Positions 10,114 to 21,177 of a stretch of DNA of 64,000 nucleotides are shown here, piece by piece. Every line of letters begins with the position of its first letter. Position 1 is the stretch's first letter. The DNA is from Zea mays. Taxonomy: Eukaryota > Streptophyta > Magnoliopsida > Poales > Poaceae. The position numbers and the translations under genes were made by a program. The notes below the pieces were generated by a model that searched no databases, was not told the DNA's origin, and saw nothing but the letters and a program-made list of their open reading frames with translations. The stretch is taken from the NCBI RefSeq assembly GCF_902167145.1, contig NC_050105.1, forward strand, positions 140,167,988 to 140,231,987. The letters run 5' to 3'.

Positions 10114-11799
10114 TGTGAATCATCTAGGCCCCTTTGGTAATGTTTTGGTAATTAATGACAACTACTTGTGGACTAACGATTCTTGGAGAAATAAGAATAC
10201 AGGGTTGGACCACATAGAACAGGAAATGTTGAAGAGTCATACACATTGGTTGTGGATCAGATGAAGGCAAAGGTATAATATAGGTTTTACTTTTGCCGGT
10301 CTTAAGGTGTTTAGAGAAGATACCTGACCGGATTAGTAGGCTAGATAGCCGTACTATTAAGAGGGGTCAATGACTTAGATCTGTGTAAAACTTAGTGCCT
10401 CATAGAGCATCAAGTAGTTGCATTTGCATAAGGGCTAACAGCGCTTCTCATTTCGTGAGTTAAAAGTTCATTCAAAAGCTTGTTTGAAATTTGAGAAGTC
10501 TTGGTCGCGCGGACTGTCCGACCCTTGGGGGCGGACCGTCCGCGATCCTCCAGAGGGTCCGAGGTTTGACCATTTGTGTTGTCTCTGTGTTCTATTGCAC
10601 TACGGACCGTCCGGGCCTTAAGGCCGGACCGTCCGCAGTCCTGACCAGAGGAAGGTGGCTTCGGGTCAATCCCTGAATTATAGGCGGACGGTCCGCCTGT
10701 GAGGCGCGGACGGTCCGCATGTGTATAACTCGTTTTTGGACAGGGACTGTGTGTTTTTATTGATTTGTACTACGGACGGTCCGGGGGACCAGTCCGGACA
10801 GTACTGTCTCAGGTCGCGGACGGTCCGGGATTTATAGCCGGACGGTCCGCGTGTGTTAACTCTGTTTGATCCGAGGCTCGGGTGTTTGAAATTGCCAGGT
10901 CGCGGACGGTCCGGCCTTGAAGGGCGGACTGTCCGGACCCACCTTTTGAGTCTGCTCTGACATGTTTCAACGGTCATTATAGCCGTTATGGTGTACGGCG
11001 GACCGTCCGGCCCTAGGGCGCGGACGGTCCGCGTGTGCGCAGAACTGCCCCCTTTTGCACATAACGGTTGGTTTTAGATGGGGGACTATAAATAGAAGGG
11101 TAGCTCGTGTGTGAGACCTCTCTTGGCTATTCCTTGCACACATTGAGCTCATTTGTGATCCTCCAACTCACTCTCTCACACTCTTTGCTTGAGATTGCAT
11201 TCTAGTGAGAGATTGAGGGTTCCTAGTGCATTTGCATCATTTGGTGATTCTTGAGGCACTAGGTGGTACACCGAGCAAGCGTCGTTGGCTTGTTACTCTT
11301 GGAGGTTGCCGCCTCCTAGACGGCTCGGGTGATTGTCTCCGTCGAGCTCTCCAAGAAGATTGTGGAGAAGCCGCGGTGTTGATTGTGAGGGGTTCACGCC
11401 TACCTCGCCGGAGCGGCAAAGGTGACATTAGTGGAATCGAGGTATTGAGTGATTTCTTGTCCACTTGGCTCAAAGATCAAGTCGTGTCTTGATAGAGGAG
11501 CAAGTGAGAGCTTGAAGTCCACCTCAACGTGGATTAGGGGTGATCGGCAAATCACCGATACCACGGGATAAATTTCGGTGTCTATTCCTTCTAGCATTAC
11601 TTATTGCCTTGCAATTGATTAGTGTTTTGCTTATTGTTCTTCAAGTATTCAATCTCCGTAGTTGTCTTTCATACATTGTTTACTTATTGACACTAGTAAA
11701 TTTATTCCTCTTGTTGTATTGATTAAATTTACTTAGTATTGTTGTTTTTAGTCAAAACCGTCTATTCACCCCCCTCTAGCCGGTGTCCTAGATCCTACA
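10114..11799 (+). repeat. 3' LTR of element 1 (1686 bp)
   Basis: Near-identical copy of 53-1739, with TATA box at 11087-11094. By eye about 11 substitutions separate the copies, ten of them transitions, and the terminal C run is 6 against 7 in the 5' LTR. It is followed by the target duplication CATAT (11800-11804). Confidence 0.96.
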
Positions 11800-11804
11800 C
11801 ATAT

Positions 11805-12190
11805 TCCTGTGGAGTGGGGTCCCTTGATCGACGCCAGAATTCATGAAGAAATTGTTCCATGTATGGCGTCACCTCTTCAAGGTTGGTCAATACGTATAGC
11901 ATGATATGTCGCCACTCTTCATGTGTCAGGGTCTTCGTGGTCGAGCCACTTGCGCTTCCGAGTTGGCCTCGAAATATGCTAAGGTTCGATTCATTGTCGC
12001 CATCATTGTAACGAGGGGGTGGATTATGCACGCTCGGCAGTTTGTCACCATAATAAGTTGTTGTGAAGTTTGAGACCTCCTCTAGAATGTATGCCTCTGC
12101 AATGGAAGCCTCGATTTTGCATTTATTTCTACATTTCTTTCGAATAGTCTTTAGACATCTCTCGATTGGATAGCACCAACGTCCCTGCAC
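11805..12190 (-). pseudogene. TNP2-like CACTA transposase, middle part after a frameshift
   Basis: This minus-strand frame continues the transposase C-terminal region: GRWCYPIERCLKTIRKKCRN followed by an acidic stretch, a block conserved in plant TNP2-type proteins. It is offset from the upstream frame by a one-base change in a G/C homopolymer near 12195-12199. It runs into the target duplication and would continue at 52-1. As it stands the gene is interrupted twice, by the frameshift and by the retrotransposon. Confidence 0.85.
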
Positions 12191-14391
12191 GGGGCCCCCA
12201 TTCGTGCCTCATAGGGGAGATGAAGAATCAAATGCTGCATTGGATTGAAGAAGCCGGGTGGAAATATCTTCTCAAGCTTACACAGTAACACGGGGGCCAA
12301 TCTTTCCAAGTCTGCAACCACGGTCCGATATAACTCTTTTGCACAAAGCTGACGGAAGAAATAGCTCAACTCTGAAAGCGTTAGCCAGACATGCTCAGGG
12401 ACATAGCCTCGAACCATCACAGGAAGAATCCGTTCAATCCATATGTGGAAGTCATGACTCTTCATCCCTAAGACTCGCATAGTAGATAAGTTCACCCCCC
12501 TACTCAGGTTAGCTGCATACCCATCAGGGAACATCAACATCTTGATCCACTGAAGTACTTCCTTCCTCTGGGCCCTGCTTAGGACGAAATCGGCCTTAGG
12601 CCTTCTCCATGTCTTTCCGCCACTTGGCGGCTTCATCTCTAGTTTTGGTCTATCAAATAACGCTGCCAGATCCACTCTTGCCTTCACATTATCCTTTGAC
12701 TTATCAGGAATGTCCATAATTGTTGCCCACAGTGCCTCGGCAACATTTTTTTCAGTGTGCATCACGTCAATGTTGTGTGGAAGGAGCAGGTCGTCATAAT
12801 AGGGGAGCCGAGTCAAACCAGACTTATGTGTCCACATATGCTGCTCACCATATCCCACAAAACCACCTTCTGTATTGGCCACGAGCCCATCTATTTGTTG
12901 ACGAATTTCGGCACCAGTCATCGTTGCAGGTGGGCGGTCTGTCACTACGACACCTTTCGTAAAGTTCTTGATGTCTAGGCGGAATGGATGGTCAGCAGGA
13001 AGAAATTGTCGATGTTTATCGAAGGACGAATATTTGCCACCCTTTTTCAACCAAATGAACCTAAGAGCTTCCTTGCAAACTGGGCATGGGAACTTACCGT
13101 GAACACACCAGGCACAGAATAGCCCATACGCCGGTAAGTCATGCATGGAGTACTGGTACCAAACATGCATTCTGAAGTTTGTCTTCGTAGCTCGGTCATA
13201 CGTCCATACCCCTTCCTCCCAGGCACGTACCAATTCATCGATCAAAGGCTCCATATACACGCCCATTTTGTTGCCCGGGTGTCCTGGAATTATCAACGGC
13301 ACGAATATATTCTGCCTTTGAAAGCACACACCAGGGGGGAGATTGATTGGGATAACAAACACGGGCCAACATGTGTACGGGGCAGCGCTCATTCCATAGG
13401 GATTGAACCCATCTGTGGCCAACGCAACACGTACATTACGAGCCTCTTCGGCTTTCTCACGGTGAATGTCATCAAAGTGTTTCCATGCTTCACCATCTGA
13501 TGCGTGCACCATCTTGTCAGGATTGTATCGTTTTCCATTTTTGTGCCATGTCATCTGTTTCGCGGATTCCTCTGTCATGTAAAGACGCTGGATCCTCGGT
13601 ATGAACGGAAGGTGTCGTAGGATTGTCAAGGGGATGTCGAGCTGCCTCTTCTGTCCATCACTAGAGTCTACCTCCATAAACCTAGACGAATTACACTTGG
13701 GACAGTACTTTGCCTCTGCGTATTCTTTCCTAAATAGCACGCAGCCCTTCGGACAAGCATGAATCTGCTCATACGTCATCTTGAGTGCACGAAGTAGTTT
13801 TTGTGCCTCGTACATGCTCTTTGGCATAACGTGATCATCCGGAAGCAGACTCCCAATAACCGTCAACAAGCCATCGAATGCGTCTCTACTCATGCTGTAC
13901 TGCGACTTGAATGCCATTACACGCCCAATGGCATCCAGTTGAGAAACCTTTGTCTGGCCGTGAAGGGGTTTCTGTGCCGCGTCGAACATGTCGTAGAACG
14001 CCTTTGCAGTCGGCTCTGGCTCGTCATCCATACATCCTCCCGTGTATTGTGCCTCCTGATAGTCGTTCAACATATCTGCTACCCCCGCATCCGCGTCATA
14101 ATCCTCGACACGTTGTCTCAACACCTCCTCTCTCGTACGATGCGCTTCACCATGAAATATCCACCGAGTATAGCCCGGCGTAAATCCATTCTTCCAAATA
14201 TGTTCTACCATGACCTTCTTTGGTTTTCTTTTCCGATTGTCACATTTGCCGCACGGGCATGGGACTAGCTTCGCCCCTTTAGCAGCTTCGCCATATGCCC
14301 GTTCCACGAAATCATCGGTCATTCTAATCCATTCAGTGGTGACATCGTTCCTTCCTCTACGGCCCGTGTACATCCACTCACGGTCCTCCAT
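12151..14391 (-). pseudogene. TNP2-like CACTA transposase (N-terminal and central domains)
   Basis: Transposase of the En/Spm superfamily, which binds element ends and catalyses excision and reintegration. The ATG at 14391 opens a 746-codon frame. The N-terminus carries the transposase-associated domain with CPCGKC (near residue 45), as expected for a DNA-binding or assembly role. The centre has the Transposase_21 type block (YTCWPVFVIPINLPPGVC, near residue 340), with conserved W and D/H positions. The C-terminal part carries the DUF4218-type segment ending near HLILHLPYEARMG. The frame is lost right after that at a homopolymer (12195-12199). No introns are obvious within this part. The G/C-rich tract and subterminal repeats to the right are its promoter side. 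Confidence 0.9.
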
Positions 14392-14399
14392 CCTCTAAC

Positions 14400-14639
14400 A
14401 GAAGCCTAGCAACAGAAAATTTCGGCAGCACCTCCCCTGCACGGGGAGGTTTCAAAATCCTGCAAATAAAACTATCAGCACGATGGCTGACATCCACGCA
14501 TAATTCAACGGCACGATGGCCGGCAATCCACAATACTACATATTAACCTAATCATGCACGTATATAACTAACTTAATATTAAAACTAATCATTTCATATA
14601 AATCATACACGTATAACATAAATCAAGTAATCACCTTAG
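14400..14639. other. CACTA 5' non-coding region next to the transposase start
   Basis: AT-balanced, non-repetitive sequence upstream of the minus-strand transposase. It contains two GCACGATGGC repeats (near 14478 and 14510) and a small inverted repeat CTCCCCTGCACGGGGAG at 14432-14448. It probably holds the transposase leader; no promoter motif could be fixed. Confidence 0.4.
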
Positions 14640-15185
14640 AGGTTTCGGCACGGGCGAGGCGACGGGGCGCGGGCGAGACGACGGGTCGCGGGCGAGGCGT
14701 CGGGTCGCGGGCGAGGCGCCTGGCGGGCGAGGGCACGGCGGGGAAACGGCGGGGTCACGACGGACGAGGAGTGCGGCGGGGGCACGGGCGAGGGCGGTGG
14801 GCGGGGCCGCGGCGGGGGCACGGGCAAGGGCGAGGGGTTAGGCGAGGGGCACGACGACGGGCGAGGGCGCGACACGACGAGGGGCACGGCACGGCGAGCG
14901 CGGGCACGGCGGACGCGGCTTCGGCGAGCGCGAGGGCGAGAGCGGGCGCGCGGCGGCGGCACGGGAGCGCGCGCGGGCACGGGCGCGCGGCGGCGCGGGA
15001 GCGCGCGGCGGCGATGGCGCACGGGCGCGCGCGGCGGCGGCGGCGCGGGCGATGGGGCACGGCGGCGGCGCGGCGCGGGCGCGAGGTACGGCACGGCGGC
15101 GACGGCGATGGCGCGGCGACGGTGAGGGCGCGGCGGCGACGGCGATGGCGCGGCGACGGTGAGGGCGCGGCGACGACGACGTTTG
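14640..15185. repeat. G/C-rich low-complexity tract in the CACTA 5' region
   Basis: About 545 bp composed mainly of degenerate GGCGAGGGCACGGGCG units, extremely CpG-rich and strongly purine-skewed on the plus strand. It gives several long overlapping ORFs on both strands made of Arg/Pro/Ala or Gly/Arg, which is what such a tract produces in any frame, so these are not called as genes. En/Spm-type elements are known to have GC-rich control regions downstream of the promoter, and this may be the counterpart. Confidence 0.7.
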
Positions 15186-15233
15186 AGTGAGTGAGTGAGA
15201 GAGAGAGAGTGAGGAAGAAGAAGCATTCGGCCG

Positions 15234-15392
15234 TTGTAATAGGGCGCTTTGCCGAGTGCCCGTGATCTGGCACTCGGCAAAGTTTTTTTTTAATTTTAAA
15301 ATAAGCTTTGCCGAGTGCCAGATCGCTGGCACTCGGCAAAGCATTCTTTGCCGAGTGTCCCGTTGGTGACACTCGGCAAAGACTCTTTCCCT
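15234..15392. repeat. CACTA subterminal repeats, inner block
   Basis: Alternating CTTTGCCGAGTG and CACTCGGCAAAG 12-mers, three inverted pairs, with AT-rich spacers. Repeats of this kind flank maize CACTA ends and are bound by the TNPA-type protein in En/Spm. Confidence 0.8.
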
Positions 15393-16481
15393 ATTCTTTG
15401 CCGAGTGTCACACAGCTAGCACTCGGCAAAGAGCTCTTTGCCGAGTGTCTTATCCAGACACTCGGCAAAGTATATTTTTATTTTTTTGATTTTGTCTCCC
15501 AAACTTTTTGTGGTATGTTCCTACACTATGTAGACCTACATGTATCATTTGTGGACAATTATAACATAGTTTTCAATCATTAGTAGATTTAGTTTGTTTT
15601 TTTGAAATTCTTCGGAAAATTCAAATTTGAACTGCAGGTCACTCGAAACTTGGAAAACCGTGCATGAAAAAATGATATTCATGTTACTTAGCATAAGTTA
15701 CGACCGATTTCAGATGCGTACCGGAAACTTCGAGCAACATGCTCACTAAACATGGCCGTGAACTTGGCATCCACGTGTTTAAAAATTGTATAAAACACAA
15801 ACAAAGTCAGAAAATCATGAAACTTGTCCCCGTGTCATGATATCATATGTATAGGCTGTGATAAAAATTTTAGAGTATTTGAAGAACGTTGTGAGACACT
15901 ATGTGTAGAAACCTAAGATGACTACACATGAAATCATAGAGTTTCAATGTGGATCTCTTAGGTTTCTACACATAGTGTCTCACAACTTTCTCCAAACATT
16001 CTAAAATTTTTATCACAGCCTATACATATGATATCATGACACGGGGACAAGTTTCATGATTTTCTGACTTTGTTTGTGTTTTATACAATTTTTAAACATG
16101 TGGATGCCAAGTTCACGGCCATGTTTAGTGAGCATGTTGCTCGAAGTTTCCAGTACGCATCTGAAATCGGTCGTAACTTATGCTAAGTAACATGAATATC
16201 ATTTTTTCATGCACGGTTTTCCAAGTTTCGAGTGACCTGCAGTTCAAATTTGAATTTTCCGAAGAATTTCAAAAAAACAAACTAAATCTACTAATGATTG
16301 AAAACTATGTTATAATTGTCCACAAATGATACATGTAGGTCTACATAGTGTAGGAACATACCACAAAAAGTTTGGAAGACAAAATCAAAAAAATAAAAAT
16401 ATACTTTGCCGAGTGTCTGGATAAGACACTCGGCAAAGAGCTCTTTGCCGAGTGCTAGCTGTGTGACACTCGGCAAAGAAT
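15393..16481. repeat. Large palindrome: 526-bp inverted arms with a 37-bp loop
   Basis: 15393-15918 is repeated in reverse complement at 15956-16481 with exactly equal arm lengths and about seven mismatches by eye. The spacer is 15919-15955. The outer ends of both arms are made of the CTTTGCCGAGTG-type subterminal repeats and the inner parts are unique AT-rich sequence. RNA reading through this region would fold into a long hairpin. Confidence 0.93.
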
Positions 16482-16748
16482 CCTCTTTGCCGAGTGCCAG
16501 CCGCTGGCTCTCGGCAAAGACTGACGGCCGTCAACTTTAGGACGGCCGTTGACGGCCCTTTGCCGAGAGCCCCCTTTGCCGAGTGTTTGACACTCGGCAA
16601 ACTAGTCTTTGCCGAGTGTCGTCCTGTGCCGAGTGTCCAGCACTCGGTAAAGAGCCTCTTTGCCGAGAGTCTAGCTTTACCGAGTGCGGCACTCGGCAAA
16701 GCCTTCTTTGCCGAGTGCCCGACAAAAAGCACTCGGCAAAGATTGCAA
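16482..16748. repeat. CACTA subterminal repeats, outer block
   Basis: At least ten copies of CTTTGCCGAGTG or its complement, some as CTTTGCCGAGAG variants. Within the block sits an inverted repeat around 16523-16552 (GACGGCCGTCAA...GACGGCCGTTGA). It leads directly into the terminal inverted repeat. Confidence 0.85.
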
Positions 16749-16778
16749 CACTCGGCAAAGCCTTGGATTCCGGTAGTG
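16749..16778 (-). repeat. CACTA terminal inverted repeat
   Basis: On the minus strand the end reads CACTACCGGAATCCAAGG and then CTTTGCCGAGTG. CACTACCGGAATCC is the terminus of a widespread maize CACTA group. The other end of the element is outside the window, so pairing cannot be shown here. Confidence 0.88.
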
Positions 16779-17023
16779 AGACTTTACTGTGGTGGCGTAC
16801 GATTTCCCTTTTCCGAAAATGTATGTCGAAAATAGAATGTCATGTGGTTCTTATATTAGTTGCTACATTACATAGGCAACATATATATCACGGTTTTGGT
16901 GTGCTATCATCAAATCTTCTTGTCCGTCGCATTCACCATCTCCGGCTGAGTTTAATCTAAACTAGGGATGACACACCCTTATAGGTTAGTAACCAGGGAT
17001 TTGAAAGGGGTACCTGGGAGAGA
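16779..17023. other. Unassigned sequence between two CACTA elements
   Basis: 245 bp with no recognisable coding sequence or repeat. It separates the TIR at 16778 from the decayed TIR at 17024. Confidence 0.5.
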
Positions 17024-17698
17024 CACTATCGGACATATCTGCTTTGTCGAATGTTACAGGCACTCGACAAAGTTCGAAAAACACTCGGCAAACTCTTTGC
17101 AGAGTGTGACTCTCAACAAATAGATTTTGGTGAACTGTACTGGTCAACGGTTTTTTTTCCGAGTACTTTTTATCGGGCACTTGACAGACTTTGCTGAGTG
17201 CCACCTGACACTTGGCAAAGAAAAGTCGTCGTTACGGCGCCAAGTAATGGTGACGGAGCCTATGTCGAGTGTCCTCTGTGACACTCGACAGAAAGACCCC
17301 TTCTTTGTCGAGTGACTGTTGAACTAGCTCTCGACAAAGAAGACTCTAGTGGGCCCCTTTCCTAGTTACCGAGTGCCTGCTTGACTGCTGGACTAGTGCT
17401 TGGCAGAGGGAGCACCAGTGGACCCTTTTGTTAGCCCCTTTGCCGAGTGCACTAGGTGAAAGGGAAATGTGCCTTTGGGCCATTTCTAAGTATTTTGGTG
17501 ATTGAGTGCAAACACAAGTACTTAAATGTGAAAATATGCCCAAGGATGAACAAAGTGCAAATCACAAGTTAAGGTATGTTTCTAAGCCTTAGTACATTGG
17601 TTTTGTGTACTAATATATTTGTCTAAGTGTTAGAAACAGATAGAAGAAGAGAAGAGAAGACTTGGCTGTGTACAGCCAAGGGGCTGCTTCGGTCTGGG

Positions 17699-18048
17699 GC
17701 ACCGGACTGTCCGGTGGTGCACCGGACAGCGTCCGGTGCGCCAGGCTGCCTCGGCCGAAGAGGCCGCTCTCGGGTTTTTCTCCGGCGACTTCGGCTAAAA
17801 TTCACCGGACTGTCCGGTGTGCACCGGACTGTCCGGTGAGCCAACGGTCGGCCGGGCCAACGGTCGGCCGCGCGATCGGCGCGCGACACGTGGCCGAGCC
17901 AACGGTCGGAAGGAAGCACCGGACTGTCCGGTGTGCACCGGACTGTCCGGTGCGTCAGATCTGCAACGTCGGCAACGGTCGGCTTTGCTTATTATGGAAA
18001 GGAATCGGGCACCGGACAGTGTCCGGTGTGCACCGGACTGTCCGGTGC
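17699..18048. repeat. U3 palindrome array of element 2, CACCGGACTGTCCGGTG motifs
   Basis: Repeated 17-19-bp palindromes, often in tandem pairs joined by the overlapping GTGCACC (17803-17838, 17917-17952), with CCAACGGTCGGCC-type repeats between them. The reiterated peptides TVRCAPDCPV and TGQSGAHRT in the predicted ORFs here are translations of this array. Confidence 0.85.
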
Positions 18049-18115
18049 GCCCGACGACAGAAGGCAAGGATAGCCTTCCAGATGTGTACTCAACGGCTCC
18101 TAGCTGCCTTGGGGC

Positions 18116-18123
18116 TATAAAAG
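18116..18123 (+). promoter_or_regulatory. TATA box of element 2 5' LTR
   Basis: TATAAAAG in the context GGGGCTATAAAAGGGACC, about 70 bp downstream of the last palindrome. The same sequence occurs at 25855-25862 in the 3' LTR. Confidence 0.8.
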
Positions 18124-18710
18124 GGACCCCTAGGCGCATGGAGGAGTATACCAAGCATTCCTACAACTCTTCTAAGCACCAAGACATCAATCTCACGCAT
18201 TCGTTTCATTGTGATAGCATATAGAGCTCTTGTGAAGTTGTGAACTCTTTGTGTTGCGTTGCGAGCTCTTGTTGCGACTTGTGTGCGTGTTGTTGCTCTG
18301 ATTTTCGAGTCTTGTGTGCGTTGCTCATTCCCACCTTACTCCGTATTCTTTGTGAACTCAATTGTAAGGGCGAGAGACTCCAAGTTGTGGAGATTCCTCG
18401 CAAACGGGAAAAGATCAAAGGAAAGAAAAACACCGTGGTATTCAAGTTGATCATTGGATCACTTGAGAGGAGTTGAGTGCAACTCTCGTCCGTTGGGACG
18501 CCACAACGTGGAGTAGGCAAGTTTTGTACTTGGCCGAACCACGGGATAACCACCGTGTCAACTCTGTGATTGCTTTCTTGTGGTTATCGTGTTTTGAGTT
18601 CTCTCTAGCCACTTGGCCATACTTGTGCTAACCCTTAACAAGTTTTTGTGGCTTAAGTTTTGAACTTTTACAGGATCACCTATTCACCCCCCCCTCTAGG
18701 TGCTCTCAAT

Positions 18711-18722
18711 TGGTATCGGAGC
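18711..18722 (+). other. Primer binding site (initiator Met-tRNA) of element 2
   Basis: TGGTATCGGAGC begins two bases after the 5' LTR and is complementary to the 3' end of initiator methionyl tRNA. Confidence 0.9.
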
Positions 18723-18758
18723 CGTTCTCTTCAAGAAAGGGACTAACCGCCCGAAGAG

Positions 18759-21164
18759 ATGGATCCTAAGGGGAAGGGAATTGTGATCAACGACAAGGAG
18801 AAGGAGTCCTTCGTCAACGAGCCAAGGGATGACAAGTCCAATGACTCGGGCTCGGGCCACAAGCGAAGAGATGGGAAGAAGAAGAAGACAAGACGCATCA
18901 AGGAGATCGTCTACTACGACAGTGATGAGTCCTCTTCTTCCCAAAAGGACGACGACCACGACAAACAAAGGAAACCGGTTAATTCTAACTTTTCTTTTGA
19001 CTACTCTCGTATTCCGCAAAGTTCAAATTCACATTTGCTTTCTATTCCACTCGGCAAGCCCCCACACTTTGATGGAGAGGACTACGGATTTTGGAGCCAC
19101 AAAATGCGTAGTCACCTATTCTCTCTCCATCCTAGCATATGGGAGATTGTAGATAGTGGAATGCACTTTAATAGTTCGGATAGTCCTATATTCATTAATG
19201 AGCAAATCCATAAGAATGCACAAGCTACTACTGTTCTTCTAGCCTCATTGTGCAGGGATGAATATAATAAAGTAAGTGGCTTGGATAACGCCAAGCGAAT
19301 CTGGGATACCCTCAAGATCTCTCATGAGGGAAATGACGCTACCTTGCTCACCAAAATGGAGTTGGTGGAGGGCGAGCTTGGACGGTTCGCGATGATAAGG
19401 GGCGAGGAGCCAACTCAAACATACAACCGGCTCAAGACCCTTGTCAACAAGATAAGGAGCTACGGAAGCACGCGTTGGACGGATCACGACGTCGTCCGCC
19501 TAATGCTCAGGTCATTTACCGTTCTTGATCCTCATCTCGTGAACAATATTCGTGAGAATCCCAGGTACACGATGATGACGCCCGAAGAAGTACTTGGAAA
19601 ATTCGTGAGCGGGCGGATGATGATCAAGGAGGCAAGATACGTCGACGACGCGTTGAACGGTCCACTCCACGAGTCTCAACCCATTGCTCTAAAGGCAACA
19701 AGGAGCAAGGAGTCGCTACCTAGCAAGGTGGCGCAAATTGAGGCGGCCGGTCTTAATGAAGAAGAAATGGCCCTCATTATCAAGAGATTCAAGACGGTGC
19801 TAAAGGGTCGCAATGGACAGCCGAGCAAGACTAAGACCAAGGGGAAGCGATCATGCTTCAAATGCGGTAAGCTTGGTCATTTTATTGCTAACTGTCCTGA
19901 TAATGAAAGTGACCAGGAAAAGGGAAACAAGAGGGAAAAGAAGAAGCATTATAAGAAGGCAAAGGGCGAGGCGCATCTAGGCAAGGAGTGGGACTCGGAT
20001 TGCTCCTCGTCCGACTCCGACAATGAAGGACTCGCCGCCACCGCCTTCAACAAATCAACCCTCTTCCCCAACGAGCGTCACACATGCCTTATGGCAAGGG
20101 AGAAGAAGGTATGTACTCGCAACTCTACCTATGCTTCTTCAAGTGAGGACGAATCTTGTGATGAGGATGAAGTAGATTATTCATGTTTGTTCAAGGGCTT
20201 AGATAGATCTAAGATAGACAAAATTAATGAATTAATTGATGCCTTGAATGAAAAGAATATACTTTTAGAAAAGCAAGAGGATTTGTTGTATGAAGAGCAT
20301 GATAAATTTGTTGAGGCACAAAAATCCTATGCTTTAGAAGTTAAAAGAAATGAAATGCTTTCTTTTGAACTATCTACTTGTCATGAAACCATTTCTACTT
20401 TGAAAGGTGTCAACAATGATTTAAATGCTAAATTAGAAGTAGCAAATAAATCCAACTCTTGTGTTGAACATGTTGAAATTTGCACTAGGTGCAAGGATGT
20501 TGATATTAATGCCTGTAGTGAACACTTAGTTTCCATTTCAAAATTGAGTGATGAAGTGGCTAGTCTTAATGCTCAACTTAAGACTAGCAAAAGTGATTTT
20601 GAAAAACTAAAATTTGCTAGGGATGCCTACACGGTTGGTAGACACCCCTCAATTAAGGATGGACTTGGCTTCAAGAGGGAAGCCAAGAACTTAACAAGCC
20701 ATAAGGCTCCCATTTCCGCCAAGGAGAAAGGGAAGGCCCCTATGGCTACTAGTGCTAAAAGGAACCATGCATTTTTGTATCATGATAGAAGACAAACTAG
20801 AAATGTAAGTCATGATGCTTTTGATTCATATGTTTATGATTCTCATGCCATGTTTGCTCCTAGTTCCTCTTATGTGTATGATAGAAATGTTACTAGGAGA
20901 AATGTTGTTCCTAAAAGAAATGCTATTCATCATGTGCCTAGAAGGAATGTTATTCATGCTCCTAGAAAAATAGCAAATGAACCTTCTACAATTTATTGTG
21001 CTTTGAATGCTTCATTTGCAATTTGTAGAAAGGATAGAAAAGTAATTGCTAGGAAGTTAGGGGCAAAATGCAAAGGTGATAAAACTTGCATTTGGGTCCC
21101 TAAGGAAATTGTGACTAACCTTGTAGGACCCAACAAGAGTTGGGTACCTAAGTCCCAAGCCTAA
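18759..21164 (+). CDS. gag: Gag polyprotein of Sirevirus element 2
   Basis: 801-residue structural protein starting at the first ATG after the primer site. It has a lysine-rich N-terminal extension with a [14 protein letters not shown] basic patch, then the copia Gag core ([15 protein letters not shown] near residue 105), and a single CCHC knuckle ([14 protein letters not shown] near residue 366) flanked by lysine-rich sequence. An acidic serine stretch ([11 protein letters not shown]), a long coiled-coil-prone region and a CTRC motif follow, and the C-terminus contains two WVPK motifs. The large extension beyond the knuckle is Sirevirus-like; Gag of a related maize element has been reported to bind dynein light chain, but no binding motif is claimed here. 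The frame is intact and ends at TAA just before the pol junction. Confidence 0.94.
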   Translation: MDPKGKGIVINDKEKESFVNEPRDDKSNDSGSGHKRRDGKKKKTRRIKEIVYYDSDESSSSQKDDDHDKQRKPVNSNFSFDYSRIPQSSNSHLLSIPLGKPPHFDGEDYGFWSHKMRSHLFSLHPSIWEIVDSGMHFNSSDSPIFINEQIHKNAQATTVLLASLCRDEYNKVSGLDNAKRIWDTLKISHEGNDATLLTKMELVEGELGRFAMIRGEEPTQTYNRLKTLVNKIRSYGSTRWTDHDVVRLMLRSFTVLDPHLVNNIRENPRYTMMTPEEVLGKFVSGRMMIKEARYVDDALNGPLHESQPIALKATRSKESLPSKVAQIEAAGLNEEEMALIIKRFKTVLKGRNGQPSKTKTKGKRSCFKCGKLGHFIANCPDNESDQEKGNKREKKKHYKKAKGEAHLGKEWDSDCSSSDSDNEGLAATAFNKSTLFPNERHTCLMAREKKVCTRNSTYASSSEDESCDEDEVDYSCLFKGLDRSKIDKINELIDALNEKNILLEKQEDLLYEEHDKFVEAQKSYALEVKRNEMLSFELSTCHETISTLKGVNNDLNAKLEVANKSNSCVEHVEICTRCKDVDINACSEHLVSISKLSDEVASLNAQLKTSKSDFEKLKFARDAYTVGRHPSIKDGLGFKREAKNLTSHKAPISAKEKGKAPMATSAKRNHAFLYHDRRQTRNVSHDAFDSYVYDSHAMFAPSSSYVYDRNVTRRNVVPKRNAIHHVPRRNVIHAPRKIANEPSTIYCALNASFAICRKDRKVIARKLGAKCKGDKTCIWVPKEIVTNLVGPNKSWVPKSQA

Positions 21165-21177
21165 ATTTGCCTTGCAG

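Larger units (their letters stand above)
53..11799 (+). mobile_element. Sirevirus-type Ty1/copia LTR retrotransposon, element 1 (with extra ORF after pol)
   Basis: This is a complete element of 11747 bp with TG...CA LTRs (53-1739 and 10114-11799) flanked by the target duplication CATAT. Internal order is initiator-Met primer site, gag, pol (PR-IN-RT-RNaseH, a copia order), a 600-codon extra ORF, several AGGGGGAG motifs and a polypurine tract. The palindrome-rich LTR, long Gag and repeated PPT-like motifs are Sirevirus traits. The extra ORF recalls the larger maize Sireviruses (Giepum or Jienv type), but I cannot fix the family from memory. By eye the LTRs differ by about 11 substitutions plus one C in a homopolymer, which suggests an insertion of a few hundred thousand years. 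pol carries a frameshift near 6285-6297, so this copy is not autonomous. Confidence 0.95.
1..16778 (-). mobile_element. CACTA (En/Spm-type) DNA transposon, 5' part, interrupted by Sirevirus element 1
   Basis: The right edge is a CACTA terminus: reading inward from 16778 on the minus strand gives CACTACCGGAATCC followed by CTTTGCCGAG-type subterminal repeats. A TNP2-like transposase is transcribed leftward from 14391 and runs off the window at position 1. The element is interrupted at 53-11799 by an LTR retrotransposon. The 5-bp target CATAT is present on both sides (48-52 and 11800-11804), and the transposase frame continues across the insertion. The other end lies outside the window. The three bases after the TIR are AGA, but the matching copy cannot be seen. 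Class is confident; exact family is not assigned. Confidence 0.93.
17457..18708 (+). repeat. 5' LTR of element 2 (1252 bp)
   Basis: Begins TGAAAGGGAAATG and ends GTGCTCTCA. It holds about eight CACCGGACTGTCCGGTG-type palindromes (17699-18048), the TATA box TATAAAAG at 18116-18123, and the TATTCACC...CTCTAGG block before its end with a run of 8 C. Confidence 0.96.

Noticed and set aside
14636..15372. Long overlapping ORFs of 139-214 codons on both strands
   Set aside because: They are translations of a G/C-rich low-complexity tract and CTTTGCCGAGTG repeats, Arg/Pro/Ala-rich in every frame, with no domain.
17627..18224. ORFs with repeated peptides such as RTVRCAPDCPV or TGQSGAHRTV in the LTRs of elements 2 and 3
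   Set aside because: They arise from the CACCGGACTGTCCGGTG palindromes read in different frames, and are copied in both LTRs.
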